Shown here piece after piece: positions 1 to 7,780 of a stretch of 64,000 nucleotides of DNA. Source of the DNA: Roseiarcus sp963741405 (lineage in GTDB: Bacteria > Pseudomonadota > Alphaproteobacteria > Rhizobiales > Beijerinckiaceae); assembly GCA_963741405.1 (NCBI GenBank), contig CAVUHX010000054.1:21282-85281 (forward strand), read 5' to 3'. Both the position numbers and the translations under genes were made by a program. The notes below the pieces were generated by a model. It saw only the letters and a list, made by a program, of their open reading frames with translations, did not search any database and was not told where the DNA came from. The first letter of the stretch is position 1; each line of letters starts with the position of its first letter.

Positions 1-588
1 GGTCAGGAGATCACGCCGGGCGGCGAAAAGGTCCTCCTCCAGGACGTCCTTCACGCAGCGCGGCGAAAATGGCGTCGCGGCGTCCTGCTGGTCCTCGGGA
101 AGCTCCTCGCCCAGCCACGCCATCGTGCGGTAGAGATGATGCAACTCGATCCCGTCGACGCCGGCGATGCGGTAGTCCTCGCGCCAGCGGTCGGCGGCAT
201 GGTCCGAGCCGCCGCACACCAAACGGTGCAGCACGGTCAGGAACGCAGCGCGCTCCAGCGAGAACTCGTGGTTGCGCACCCTCGCCAGGCGCTCGATCAC
301 GCCCCGGCAGCCGGTCTCCTCCCACACCCGCTCGAAGGCGAGCGCCGGACCGACACGCCGCGTCGAGATCGTCGCCGCCTCGCCCCGGTCGAGCGCGTCG
401 AGCACGATCGCCTTCTCGGCGAAGCGCGCCCCCGAGCGCAGGAGGCGCTCCAGTTGCCCGCTCGCTTGCAGCTCGTCGACCCGCCCGAGCGTGGCGACCA
501 CCTGCTGGCGCACCGCTGCGCCCTCGCGCCGGCTCTCCACGATCTGCAGGTAGGCGCGACCACCCGAGGTCTTCTTGCGGAAATACAT
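1..588 (-). CDS. IS1634-family (IS4-like) transposase, N-terminal part, cut by window edge
   Basis: This reading frame runs off the left edge without a stop and gives 196 codons. It begins MYFRKKTSGGRAYLQIVESR, continues with a VVATLGRVDEL segment and an RSGARF motif, and later has a region around VCGGSDHAADRW. This is the usual N-terminal architecture of IS1634-type DDE transposases, which move insertion sequences by cut-and-paste. The DDE catalytic core would lie beyond the window. The ATG at 588 is preceded by a GA-rich stretch (GGGCTCCTCGCC), a weak ribosome-binding site. Terminal inverted repeats cannot be judged because one end is missing. Family assignment is by recognised sequence pattern, not by search. 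Confidence 0.8.
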   Translation of the reverse strand, partial: MYFRKKTSGGRAYLQIVESRREGAAVRQQVVATLGRVDELQASGQLERLLRSGARFAEKAIVLDALDRGEAATISTRRVGPALAFERVWEETGCRGVIERLARVRNHEFSLERAAFLTVLHRLVCGGSDHAADRWREDYRIAGVDGIELHHLYRTMAWLGEELPEDQQDAATPFSPRCVKDVLEEDLFAARRDLLT

Positions 589-673
589 GGCGAGGAGCCC
601 GGCGCCGACTCGATGTCGGTGCGCACAAAATCCACTGAGATTCCCATAAAATCAAGAGAAATCGACACAAAAC

Positions 674-1033
674 GTGGCACTACATTTTCGTGGCCGCCAA
701 CCCTCGGCTCAAATCATATCAATAACTTACGCGCCACGCACATGCGTTAACTGTCGAAGATCAGTCGAACATAATTTCGGCCACGGCCAAAAATTTCTCG
801 CCATGACGCTCGCCGCCCTCAATCTGCTCGCTTTCGCCTGGCATACCGTGCTCGAATTGCTGGACCCGCCCTGACAAGCCGCCCGCCAAGCCGCTGCAAA
901 GCGAACCAGCTTCTTCGCCCACATCCTCACACTGACCGCCTACGTCGTCTTTCCCTCATGGCCCGTCCCGCTCGAAGCCCTCACCAATTCCGCAATCCCC
1001 CCAGAACTCCTAAAAATCCGCGATGGCCCATGA
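674..1033 (+). pseudogene. transposase C-terminal remnant with an internal stop
   Basis: From about position 765 the frame reads VEHNFGHGQKFLAMTLAALN, then an AFAWHTVLELLDPP segment, a TGA at 872-874, and in the same frame QAARQAAAKRTSFF, AHILTLTAYVVFPSWP and a terminal TGA at 1031. The pattern NFGHG, hydrophobic helix, then FF..L...TAYVVFPSW is that of the C-terminal end of a DDE transposase (ISNCY-like). Family members usually have Trp where the TGA stands (DPPW), so TGG to TGA is the likely lesion. The N-terminal two thirds is absent. Together with the transposase at the left edge this marks a decayed insertion-sequence zone. Confidence 0.62.
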
Positions 1034-1161
1034 GCAGAATGAAATTCCCTACTTTTAGAACTGCTGGCCTTTCGCGGATACCTTTGACAAAAGCGACAAA
1101 GAGCGCAAATTTGAAGCGGAAAAGTCAAATGGAAGGCATTCCGTAAGGATCGGGGACTGCT

Positions 1162-1686
1162 ATGGCGCGGAATAGCTTGGCGCGGGCTTGCGCCGCCATC
1201 GTTTTTGCTATGGTTTTCATTGGCGCGAATTCTGCAAGTCGCGCACAGGCTCCGGCGCAATCTCGCCATGAAGCCGTAAACGATATTGCTATCATTCCGG
1301 GTTATTTAAGGAGGGTTTCTCTGCCCCAGAAATTCGTCGGTGTACATATTGGTAACCCCAGTATCGTTGATGTCGAACCGATAAATGATACGACCCTTTT
1401 GCTCCAAGCAAAGCAAACCGGTAGGACGAGCATCGACATCCTCGGCGTCAATGGCGCAGAGCTCGCGACTTTCAGCGTGATTGTCGATCCTCTCCCCGGT
1501 TCTAGGAGGGTGGAAATTCATGACAGCAAGGACCTGAATAATTCCGTTGTCTATGAGTGTGTAGCGAAATATGGTTGCGCATACCCACAGGTACAGCAAG
1601 TTAAACCCGAGGATCTTCCCAAAGGGTACTCAAGCGCAAAGCAAGATCTACAACAAAGCGTCGATCAAACTATTCGAAATCGGTAA
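1162..1686 (+). CDS. secreted protein with pilus-assembly N-terminal (CpaC/RhcC-type) domain
   Basis: The 174-residue product has a signal peptide (residues 1 to about 28, ending near SRAQA) and then a compact beta-rich domain. The stretch RRVSLPQKFVGVHIGNPSIV followed by DVEPINDTTLLLQAKQTGRT and a TSIDILGVNG segment is the pattern of the domain found at the N-terminus of secretin-associated CpaC/RcpA proteins (pilus formation protein N-terminal domain). Here it stands alone, with no secretin domain, so it is more likely a free periplasmic protein than a secretin. The C-terminal 50 residues, containing a Cys pair (YECVAKYGCAYP), are not recognised. No pilus genes are nearby. The ATG was chosen because it starts a good signal peptide. 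Confidence 0.6.
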   Translation: MARNSLARACAAIVFAMVFIGANSASRAQAPAQSRHEAVNDIAIIPGYLRRVSLPQKFVGVHIGNPSIVDVEPINDTTLLLQAKQTGRTSIDILGVNGAELATFSVIVDPLPGSRRVEIHDSKDLNNSVVYECVAKYGCAYPQVQQVKPEDLPKGYSSAKQDLQQSVDQTIRNR

Positions 1687-1792
1687 AGGCCGGGGCGACC
1701 AGCTGGGTTTGCATGATACAGGCGGTCTCGATGAGTGTGGACATGAGGGCGACCCAGCGGCCCGCCTTCGACCGACGAGATGTCACAATATC
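1670..1792 (-). pseudogene. possible IS66-type transposase C-terminal scrap
   Basis: On the minus strand a short open frame reads KAGRWVALMSTLIETACIMQ and stops at 1670. It resembles the RWAVIASLIETCKLN motif near the C-terminus of IS66 transposases. Only about 40 codons survive and the sequence beyond the motif is not conserved. It overlaps the end of the secreted pilus-domain gene on the other strand. The rest of 1687-1907 shows no coding potential that I can support. Confidence 0.3.
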
Positions 1793-1907
1793 GGAACTAC
1801 TATCTAAACCCGTCTCACGAGAGCGACATCCATGAAATCAGCTCGCGCCCAGCCGCCCTCAGAGAGGCGACGGCCGTTGCATGTCTGATGGCCGATCCTC
1901 CCGCTGA

Positions 1908-3923
1908 TCATGTCCGCAGCGTCTTGCTTGTCTGGCTCGCCCTCGGCTCGATCACGAGCAGGAGCTGTCCGGTCTGGACGATCTCCCCGGCGCGACAGGC
2001 GATCTTGGCGACGGCGCCGCTGACCCCGGCGGGCAGCGCCATGAAAAGCTTCATTGATTCGAGGACGAGCAGTTCGTCACCCACGCTGACGATGTCGCCG
2101 ACGGAAACATGAACCGCGCTGACGATTCCCGGCATTGGCGAACGCAGCGCGCCTGAACCGCCGCCAGACGCGTTGAGGCCTGCCGCCGCCTCGGTCGAGG
2201 ACATCACGTCGAACGCATGGGACTTGCCGGCGAGCAGCAGGTTGACGCGTCGGCGCGCCCGTTGGACAACACCGCGCTGGATCGCCCCGCCATGATCGAT
2301 TTCGAGATTCTCGCCGTCGTAACGAACGGCCAAGTCGAGGCACCCCTGGGCGTCCGTGACCCGCAAAACGCCTTCAGTCGGCGTTGCGGCGATGCTGACC
2401 TCGACCGTGTCGTTCCCCGGCGCGCCCACGCGAAGATGCGCTTCGGCTGGCGCGCCGGCCGGCGCCAGCAGCCGGAACCCTGCGAGCGTGGTCCAGACGT
2501 CTGCGGCATCGCCGCTGCGACCGCTTCCCACGATCGCCGCCACCGCGCGAGCGAGCCGCCGATTGCCGAGGCGGGGGGCCACCCGTTCGGAAACGCTTCC
2601 TCTATGAAACGCGTCGTCACCGGTCCATTGACGAACAGGGGGTGATCCAAGGCAGTCCACGGTGAACTCGAGGGTCGTTGCGGGTCCCAGCAGCGCGAAA
2701 TTCCGCAGCGCCGCCGCGAGGCGGATCCGCGCCGCCTCCCGATCGGGTCCGTGGGCAATGACCTTGGCGATCATCGAATCGTAGAACTGAGGCACCTTGG
2801 AGCCGGCGGCGACGCAGCTGTCGATCCGCACGCCGGGCGGCTCGCGATAGGCCAGGATCGGGCCGATCTCCGGCCGGAATCCCTGGTCAGCCCGCTCGGT
2901 CGTCACGCGTGCCTCAATGGCGTGGCCGCGCGCCCGGATCTCGTCCTGCCGAAAGGGCAAAGCCTCTCCGGAGGCGATCCTGAGCTGCAGCTCGACGAGG
3001 TCGAGACCAGTCACGAGCTCGGTGACGGGATGCTCCACCTGCAGGCGGGTGTTCATCTCCAGGAACCAGGGTTCGTCCTGCCCCTCCTCGAGGATGAACT
3101 CCACCGTGCCGAGGTCGTCGTAACCGATGGCGCGGGCCAGGGCGACGCCGCGTGTGAGAAGCTTGTCCCTGACCTCTCCGGGCAGTCTCGGCGCAGGCGC
3201 CTCCTCCACGAGTTTCTGGTTGTTGCGCTGGATGGAGCAGTCGCGCTCGAACAGGTGGATGACATTGCCGTGCCTGTCGCCGGCCACCTGGGCCTCCAGG
3301 TGCCGGGGTCGCAGAACCAGCTTTTCGATCAGCAGCGTGGAATCGCCGAAGGCCGCCTCCGCCTCGCGCCGCGCAAGCTCGATTGCTGGCTTCAGCTCGT
3401 CCCTCGTCGTCACCCGCCGCATGCCCCTGCCGCCGCAGCCGGCGGAGGCCTTGATCATCACTGGGAGGCCTAGCTTCAGGGCTTCCTCGACGAGGCGATC
3501 GGACGACTGGTCGTCGCCCATATAGCCCGGTACGCTGGGGACGCCGGCGCCCGCGGCGATCCGCTTTGCGCTGACTTTCGACCCCATGGCGGCAATGGCG
3601 CCGGCGGAAGGACCGACGAAGGCCACGCCCGCCTCCGCGCAGGCTTCGGCCAGTTCCGGCCTTTCGGACAGGAAGCCGTAACCGGGGTGGATCGCCTCCG
3701 CCCCGGTGCGGCGGGCGGCCTCGATGATCGCGGAAAGGTTGAGGTAACTGTCGCGCGAAGCTGCCGAACCGATGCGCACCGCTCCGTCGGCCATTGCGAC
3801 GTGGCGGGCCTTGCGGTCCGCATCCGAATAGACGGCGATAGCGCGAAGGCCGAACCGCTTGCACGTTCGCATAATCCGGACGGCGATCTCTCCGCGATCG
3901 GCGATCAGGACGCTCTCGAACAT
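1908..3923 (-). CDS. biotin carboxylase / biotin carrier subunit of an acyl-CoA carboxylase
   Basis: The 671-residue protein has the classic alpha-subunit layout of methylcrotonyl-, geranyl- or propionyl-CoA carboxylases. The biotin carboxylase N-domain starts SVLIADRGEIAVRIMRT, the ATP-grasp domain includes the glycine-rich KASAGCGGRGMR loop, and the core contains EMNTRLQVEHPVTE. A C-terminal biotinyl domain has ESMKLFM with the biotin-accepting Lys at about residue 625. The usual motif is (V/E)AMKM, so ESMKL is a variant. The enzyme would carboxylate biotin with ATP and bicarbonate and pass CO2 to the beta subunit. Its ATG lies 3 bases from the stop of the upstream carboxyltransferase gene, so the two are co-transcribed. 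Substrate is not determined by the sequence. Confidence 0.9.
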   Translation of the reverse strand: MFESVLIADRGEIAVRIMRTCKRFGLRAIAVYSDADRKARHVAMADGAVRIGSAASRDSYLNLSAIIEAARRTGAEAIHPGYGFLSERPELAEACAEAGVAFVGPSAGAIAAMGSKVSAKRIAAGAGVPSVPGYMGDDQSSDRLVEEALKLGLPVMIKASAGCGGRGMRRVTTRDELKPAIELARREAEAAFGDSTLLIEKLVLRPRHLEAQVAGDRHGNVIHLFERDCSIQRNNQKLVEEAPAPRLPGEVRDKLLTRGVALARAIGYDDLGTVEFILEEGQDEPWFLEMNTRLQVEHPVTELVTGLDLVELQLRIASGEALPFRQDEIRARGHAIEARVTTERADQGFRPEIGPILAYREPPGVRIDSCVAAGSKVPQFYDSMIAKVIAHGPDREAARIRLAAALRNFALLGPATTLEFTVDCLGSPPVRQWTGDDAFHRGSVSERVAPRLGNRRLARAVAAIVGSGRSGDAADVWTTLAGFRLLAPAGAPAEAHLRVGAPGNDTVEVSIAATPTEGVLRVTDAQGCLDLAVRYDGENLEIDHGGAIQRGVVQRARRRVNLLLAGKSHAFDVMSSTEAAAGLNASGGGSGALRSPMPGIVSAVHVSVGDIVSVGDELLVLESMKLFMALPAGVSGAVAKIACRAGEIVQTGQLLLVIEPRASQTSKTLRT

Positions 3924-3926
3924 AGG

Positions 3927-5524
3927 TCACATCTTGTAGACCGGCCGGTGGCCCGGGAGTTCGATCTCGCGCGAAGCCAGGGCAAGGCACAGGCCCAGGA
4001 CGTCTCGCGTCTGATGCGGTTCGATGATTCCGTCGTCCCACAATCTCGCCGTGGCGTGGTAGGGGGAGCTATGTTCCTCGAACTGCGCGCGCGTTGTCCG
4101 GTCGAGTTCGGCGATCTCGGCCTCGTCGACCCCGCCGCGGGTCAGGCTCGCCCGCCTCAGTTCCGTCACCACGGTCGCGGCGACTTCGGGGCTCATGGTG
4201 GCGATGCGCGCGTTCGGCCACGAGAATAGGAAGCGGGGCCGAAAGCCGCGGCCGCACATCCCGTAGTTGCCCGCGCCGTAAGAGCCTCCGATGATGACCG
4301 TATAGCGGGGAACGCGGGCGTTGGAGACAGCATAGACGAGCTTGGCGGAATGTTTCGCGATGCCGCCCCGCTCGGCTTCAGTTCCGACCATGAAACCGGT
4401 GATGTTCTGGAGGAACAGGAGGGGGATTTCGCGCTGGTCGCACAATTCGATGAAGTGGGCGCCTTTGAGGGAGGATTCGGAGAACAGCACGCCGTTGTTG
4501 GCGAGCACGCCGACGGGCGCGCCGTGAATTCAGGCGAAGCCGCACGTCAAGGTGGAGCCGAAGTCCGGCTTGAATTCCTGAAACTCGCTGCCGTCCACGA
4601 TTCGTGCGATCACTTCGCGCACGGCGAAGGGGCGCTTGAGGTCAACGCCGACGATTCCCGGTATTTCGGCTGCATCGTAAAGTGGCGGGTCGCCGGCGCG
4701 GGTCCGGTTCGCACGCTGTGGCCAGTTCAGAGCTACGACGATGTCGCGAACCTTGGCGAGCGCCTCGAGTTCGGTCGCGGCGAGATAGTCGCTCACTCCG
4801 GAAACGCGGGTGTGCATCTCGGCGCCGCCCAGCGTCTCGCCGTCGACAATCTCGTTGATGGCCGCCTTCACGATCGGCGGTCCGCCGAGGTGAATCCGGC
4901 CCGTGCCCTTCACCATCACCACTTCGTCGGAGAGCGCCGGAATATAGGCGCCGCCGGCGGTAGCGCCGCCGAACACGGCGGAGATCTGCGGAAGACCCGC
5001 GGCGGACATCCTGCACTGCTGGTAGAAGCTTCCCCCGAAATGATCGCGGTCCGGAAACACGCGATCCTGCTCGGGCAGGTAAGCGCCGCCGCAGTCTACC
5101 AGATACACGCAGGGCAGACGGTTATCGAAGGCGATCTCCTGCGCCCTCAGATGCTTCTTCACCGTCTCATGGAAAAACGATCCGCCCTTCACGGTCGCGT
5201 CGTTGGCGATGATCATGCAGGGCGTATCGCAGATCACGCCGATCCCGGTCACAATTCCCGCTACTGGCACCTCGCCGCCGTACAACCCCCAGGCGGCCAG
5301 CGGCGAGAGTTCGAGGAACGGCGACAGCGGATCGACGAGATGATCGATGCGCTGCCGGACCGGTATTTTGCCTCTCGCCATATGGCGGCGACGCAGACGC
5401 TCGCCGCCGCCCTCGGCCACCTCGCCGTGCCGCTTCCGCAAGGTCGCGACGAGCGTCTCATAACGCGCGGCGTTTTCGTCGAACGCGGCGTTTTCTTTCG
5501 CGCGGCGCCGCCAATGATCGACAT
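3927..5524 (-). pseudogene. acyl-CoA carboxylase carboxyltransferase (beta) subunit, interrupted
   Basis: The translated frame matches methylcrotonyl-CoA carboxylase beta subunits: LARGK-like HMARGKIPVRQRIDHLVDPL, FFHETVKKHLRAQEIA, GGATAGGAYIPALSDE and, after the break, GVLFSESSLKGAHFIELC and IIGGSYGAGNYGMCGR. An in-frame TGA at 4530-4532 separates two parts (about 303 and 193 residues); relatives have Arg here (FARIHG), so CGA to TGA is the simple change. The start is also odd. The conserved N-terminal stretch HWRRRAKENAAFDENAARYE has no in-frame ATG, while an ATG at 5524 with a GGAG upstream is one base out of frame, which suggests a second lesion. Without a continuous beta subunit the carboxylase should be inactive unless the stop is a sequencing error. 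Confidence 0.85.
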
Positions 5525-5631
5525 GGAAGGAGCTCCAGAACCCGAGACACGCGACGCCCCGAGGAGCCGCCGCGTAAGGTTTCCCATCATGCCGGACGGC
5601 GGCTCACCCTCGCGGCGCCCCGAAATCGCCC

Positions 5632-5653
5632 ATACCTAACAACCGTTAGGTAT
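5632..5653. promoter_or_regulatory. TetR-type operator palindrome upstream of the carboxylase genes
   Basis: A perfect inverted repeat with 9-base arms and a 4-base centre, ATACCTAAC-AACC-GTTAGGTAT, lies about 110 bases upstream of the carboxyltransferase start and 57 bases beyond the acyl-CoA dehydrogenase stop. The right arm GTTAGGTA recurs at the second site near 6918. It is placed where a repressor would block a promoter internal to the cluster. Confidence 0.7.
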
Positions 5654-5709
5654 TCAACCTACGAAATTCAGCCCGGCGGATGTCGCGCGCATCAGACCCG
5701 CCGAGCCCG

Positions 5710-6867
5710 TCACATGCGCTTGGCTACCTCCTCCAGCATCACCTCCGTGGCGCCGCCGCCGATCGCCTGGACGCGCGCATCGCGCGACATGCGCTCGATG
5801 GTCGATTCACGCATGAAGCCGAGCCCTCCGTGGAACTGGACGCAGTCGTACATGACTTCGTTCACCAGCGTGCCGCAGAGGGCCTTGATCATGGACACTT
5901 CTTTCGTTACCTGCTGGCCCTGGGCGTCGCACCAAGCCACATTGTAGACCAGAGCGCGGGCGGCCTCGACTTTTGCGGATAGCATGGCGAGGCGGTGCCG
6001 GATCGTCTGGAACTGCCAGAGCGCGCCGCCAAAGGCTTCGCGCTGCTTCACCCAGTCGAGCGTGATCTCGATGGCGCGTGACGCCTCGCCCATCATTTGG
6101 GCAGAGAGCACGATCCGTTCATTCTGGAGATTCTTCATGAGGGCGTAGAATCCGCGCCCCACTTCACCAAGGAGGTTCTCGCGCGGGACGAAGCAATCCT
6201 CGAAGCTCAGCTCCGCCGTGTCGCTGGAGAGCCAGCCGTGCTTCTTCAGTGTCCGCGAAATCGTGAAGCCCGGCGCGCCTTTCTCGACGATGAACAGCGA
6301 GACGTCGCGGTTTCGTCCCGGCGGGCCGGTCTTTGCGGCGACGACATAAATGTCGCCGCGCGCGCCGTTGGTGATGAACATCTTCGCGCCGTTCAGCGTC
6401 CATCCGTCCGCGACGCGGCGCGCGGTGGTCCTCATGCCGGCGAGATCGGAGCCGGCGCCGGCCTCGGTCATAGCCACGGCCGCGATCCGGCGACCGGCGA
6501 TGATGTCGGGCATATGACGCGAGAGCTGGTCTTTCGAGCCGACATGAACAAAGTAGGGGCTCGCCATGTCGGTATGAACCAGAACGGTGATGGCAAAACC
6601 GCCATAGGTCGATCGTCCCAACTCCTCCGCCAGCACCACAGTCGCCAGAGTGTCGAGCTCGCTTCCGCCATAGGCCGCCGGATACCGGATGCCAAGAAGG
6701 CCGAGCGCCCCCATTTCCTGCAGGATTTCCCGGGGGACGTATCCTTCTTCCTCCCACCGGTCGGCGTCGGGCTTCACCCGCTCTTCGACGAAGCGGCGGA
6801 TCTGGCGTCGGAGCAGCTCATGCTCCTCGGTGAAATAGGGGTAGGTTCGACCGGATTTATCGCGCAT
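5710..6867 (-). CDS. acyl-CoA dehydrogenase
   Basis: The 385-residue flavoprotein carries the family hallmarks: the helical N-domain (EEHELLRRQIRRFVEERVKP), the first signature AVAMTEAGAGSDLAGMRTTA, the NGAKMFITNGARGD beta-domain segment, and the C-terminal signature QFHGGLGFMRESTIERMSRD. It would oxidise an acyl-CoA to the 2-enoyl-CoA using FAD, passing electrons to ETF. Position next to a biotin-dependent carboxylase suggests branched-chain, leucine-like or terpenoid-type acyl-CoA breakdown, which is inference. I chose the ATG at 6867 (MRDKSGRTYPYF) because an AGAGGATC element precedes it and the longer frame would start inside the operator. The gene is intact. Confidence 0.88.
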   Translation of the reverse strand: MRDKSGRTYPYFTEEHELLRRQIRRFVEERVKPDADRWEEEGYVPREILQEMGALGLLGIRYPAAYGGSELDTLATVVLAEELGRSTYGGFAITVLVHTDMASPYFVHVGSKDQLSRHMPDIIAGRRIAAVAMTEAGAGSDLAGMRTTARRVADGWTLNGAKMFITNGARGDIYVVAAKTGPPGRNRDVSLFIVEKGAPGFTISRTLKKHGWLSSDTAELSFEDCFVPRENLLGEVGRGFYALMKNLQNERIVLSAQMMGEASRAIEITLDWVKQREAFGGALWQFQTIRHRLAMLSAKVEAARALVYNVAWCDAQGQQVTKEVSMIKALCGTLVNEVMYDCVQFHGGLGFMRESTIERMSRDARVQAIGGGATEVMLEEVAKRM

Positions 6868-6906
6868 CGACGCAGGGATCCTCTTTTTGACGGTGGAATG
6901 CCGAGA

Positions 6907-6925
6907 TTTTAACACTTGTTAGGTA
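6907..6925. promoter_or_regulatory. second TetR-type operator, upstream of acyl-CoA dehydrogenase
   Basis: TTTTAAC-ACTT-GTTAGGTA has a TAAC/GTTA core with the same 4-base spacing as the site at 5632-5653, and its right half is identical over 8 bases. It sits about 40 bases upstream of the acyl-CoA dehydrogenase ATG and between that gene and the tetR gene, a natural place for repression of the first promoter. Confidence 0.62.
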
Positions 6926-6989
6926 GACGTCCAAACCGCCCCGCGATCAGGCCAGGGTTGCGCGCCGCTCGACGCATTCTCTGCGACAG

Positions 6990-7661
6990 TCAACGAGTCA
7001 AAGCCGGCGCGCTCCGAAGGCGTGCGGCGCGTTCCCTGGAACGGACCACAATCGCGGCAAAATCACGGGCGATTTTCGCGAGGCTGTGGCGACGGCTCCG
7101 GTACCACTCCGGGGACCAGTTCATCATGCCGAAGATCGCCAAAGTCAACGCCTCCGGGGACACGCTTTCCGGCGCGAGTCCTGCATCGACCAGCTCGCGG
7201 ATGAGGTCGCTCCAGATCGCTTCGTAGCGTTTCCTGTGCGGGCGAGCGATCGACCGGACAGTTTCAGGAACTTCGGAATAGGCCTTCAGACCCACCGACG
7301 TATAATCGCCGTACCTCAGCAACGCCTCAAGATGCGCGCGCACCGCCACCTCGATGCGGGTTCTCGGGGTCGCTTTTTCAGGGAGACCGGCGAGCGCGTC
7401 GCTGACCGCTTTGACGACATGATCCACGCCGTCGTTCATGACCGCTGCGACGATCTCGTCCTTCGACGCGAAATGATAATAGAGGCTTCCCGCCTTCATT
7501 CCCACGATGGCGGCGATGTCGCGAAGGGTGGTGGACTTGTAGCCATGTTGTCGCAACAGCGAGGCCGCCGCGTCCAGAATTTCCCGACGGGAATCCGGCC
7601 CTCGGTTGGACACTTTCGCCGGCGCTATGCGGCGCGCCGCCTTGCGCCTCGGTTCCTTCAT
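6990..7661 (-). CDS. TetR/AcrR-family transcriptional regulator
   Basis: The 223-residue protein has a TetR helix-turn-helix near residues 25-70: RREILDAAASLLRQHGYKST, TLRDIAAIVGMKAGSLYYHF and ASKDEIVAAVM. The C-terminal ligand domain has the KstR2/AcrR style with GMMNWSPEWYR near its end, common in regulators of acyl-CoA catabolism. It lies directly upstream of the acyl-CoA dehydrogenase and carboxylase genes in the same orientation. The two shared palindromes nearby are its likely targets, with an acyl-CoA as likely inducer (inference). The ATG at 7661 was chosen because upstream sequence in frame is low-complexity and not family-like. The gene is intact. Confidence 0.85.
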   Translation of the reverse strand: MKEPRRKAARRIAPAKVSNRGPDSRREILDAAASLLRQHGYKSTTLRDIAAIVGMKAGSLYYHFASKDEIVAAVMNDGVDHVVKAVSDALAGLPEKATPRTRIEVAVRAHLEALLRYGDYTSVGLKAYSEVPETVRSIARPHRKRYEAIWSDLIRELVDAGLAPESVSPEALTLAIFGMMNWSPEWYRSRRHSLAKIARDFAAIVVRSRERAARLRSAPALTR

Positions 7662-7780
7662 TGACGACGCCCGATCTCGTTTTTGCGGGTTGGTCTTGCG
7701 TAACGCGGAACCCGGACGCTCACAAGCCGACCAGGTCTTGGCGCCGGCGAAGCCTAACCCCGGCGCCGGCTGTTTCGGGG

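Noticed and set aside
4530..4532. Possible reassignment of TGA to an amino acid, since several interruptions are TGA (872, 4530, 21973).
   Set aside because: TGA is used as the normal stop in many intact genes, including overlapping ATGA and GTGA junctions (10529, 17326, 60908). The residues replaced are Trp and Arg, and other interruptions are TAG or TAA. Plain mutation or read error fits better.
7740..7775. GGCGCCGGC repeats downstream of the GT61 gene as a terminator.
   Set aside because: The two copies are direct repeats that are only incidentally self-complementary, and no T-run follows.
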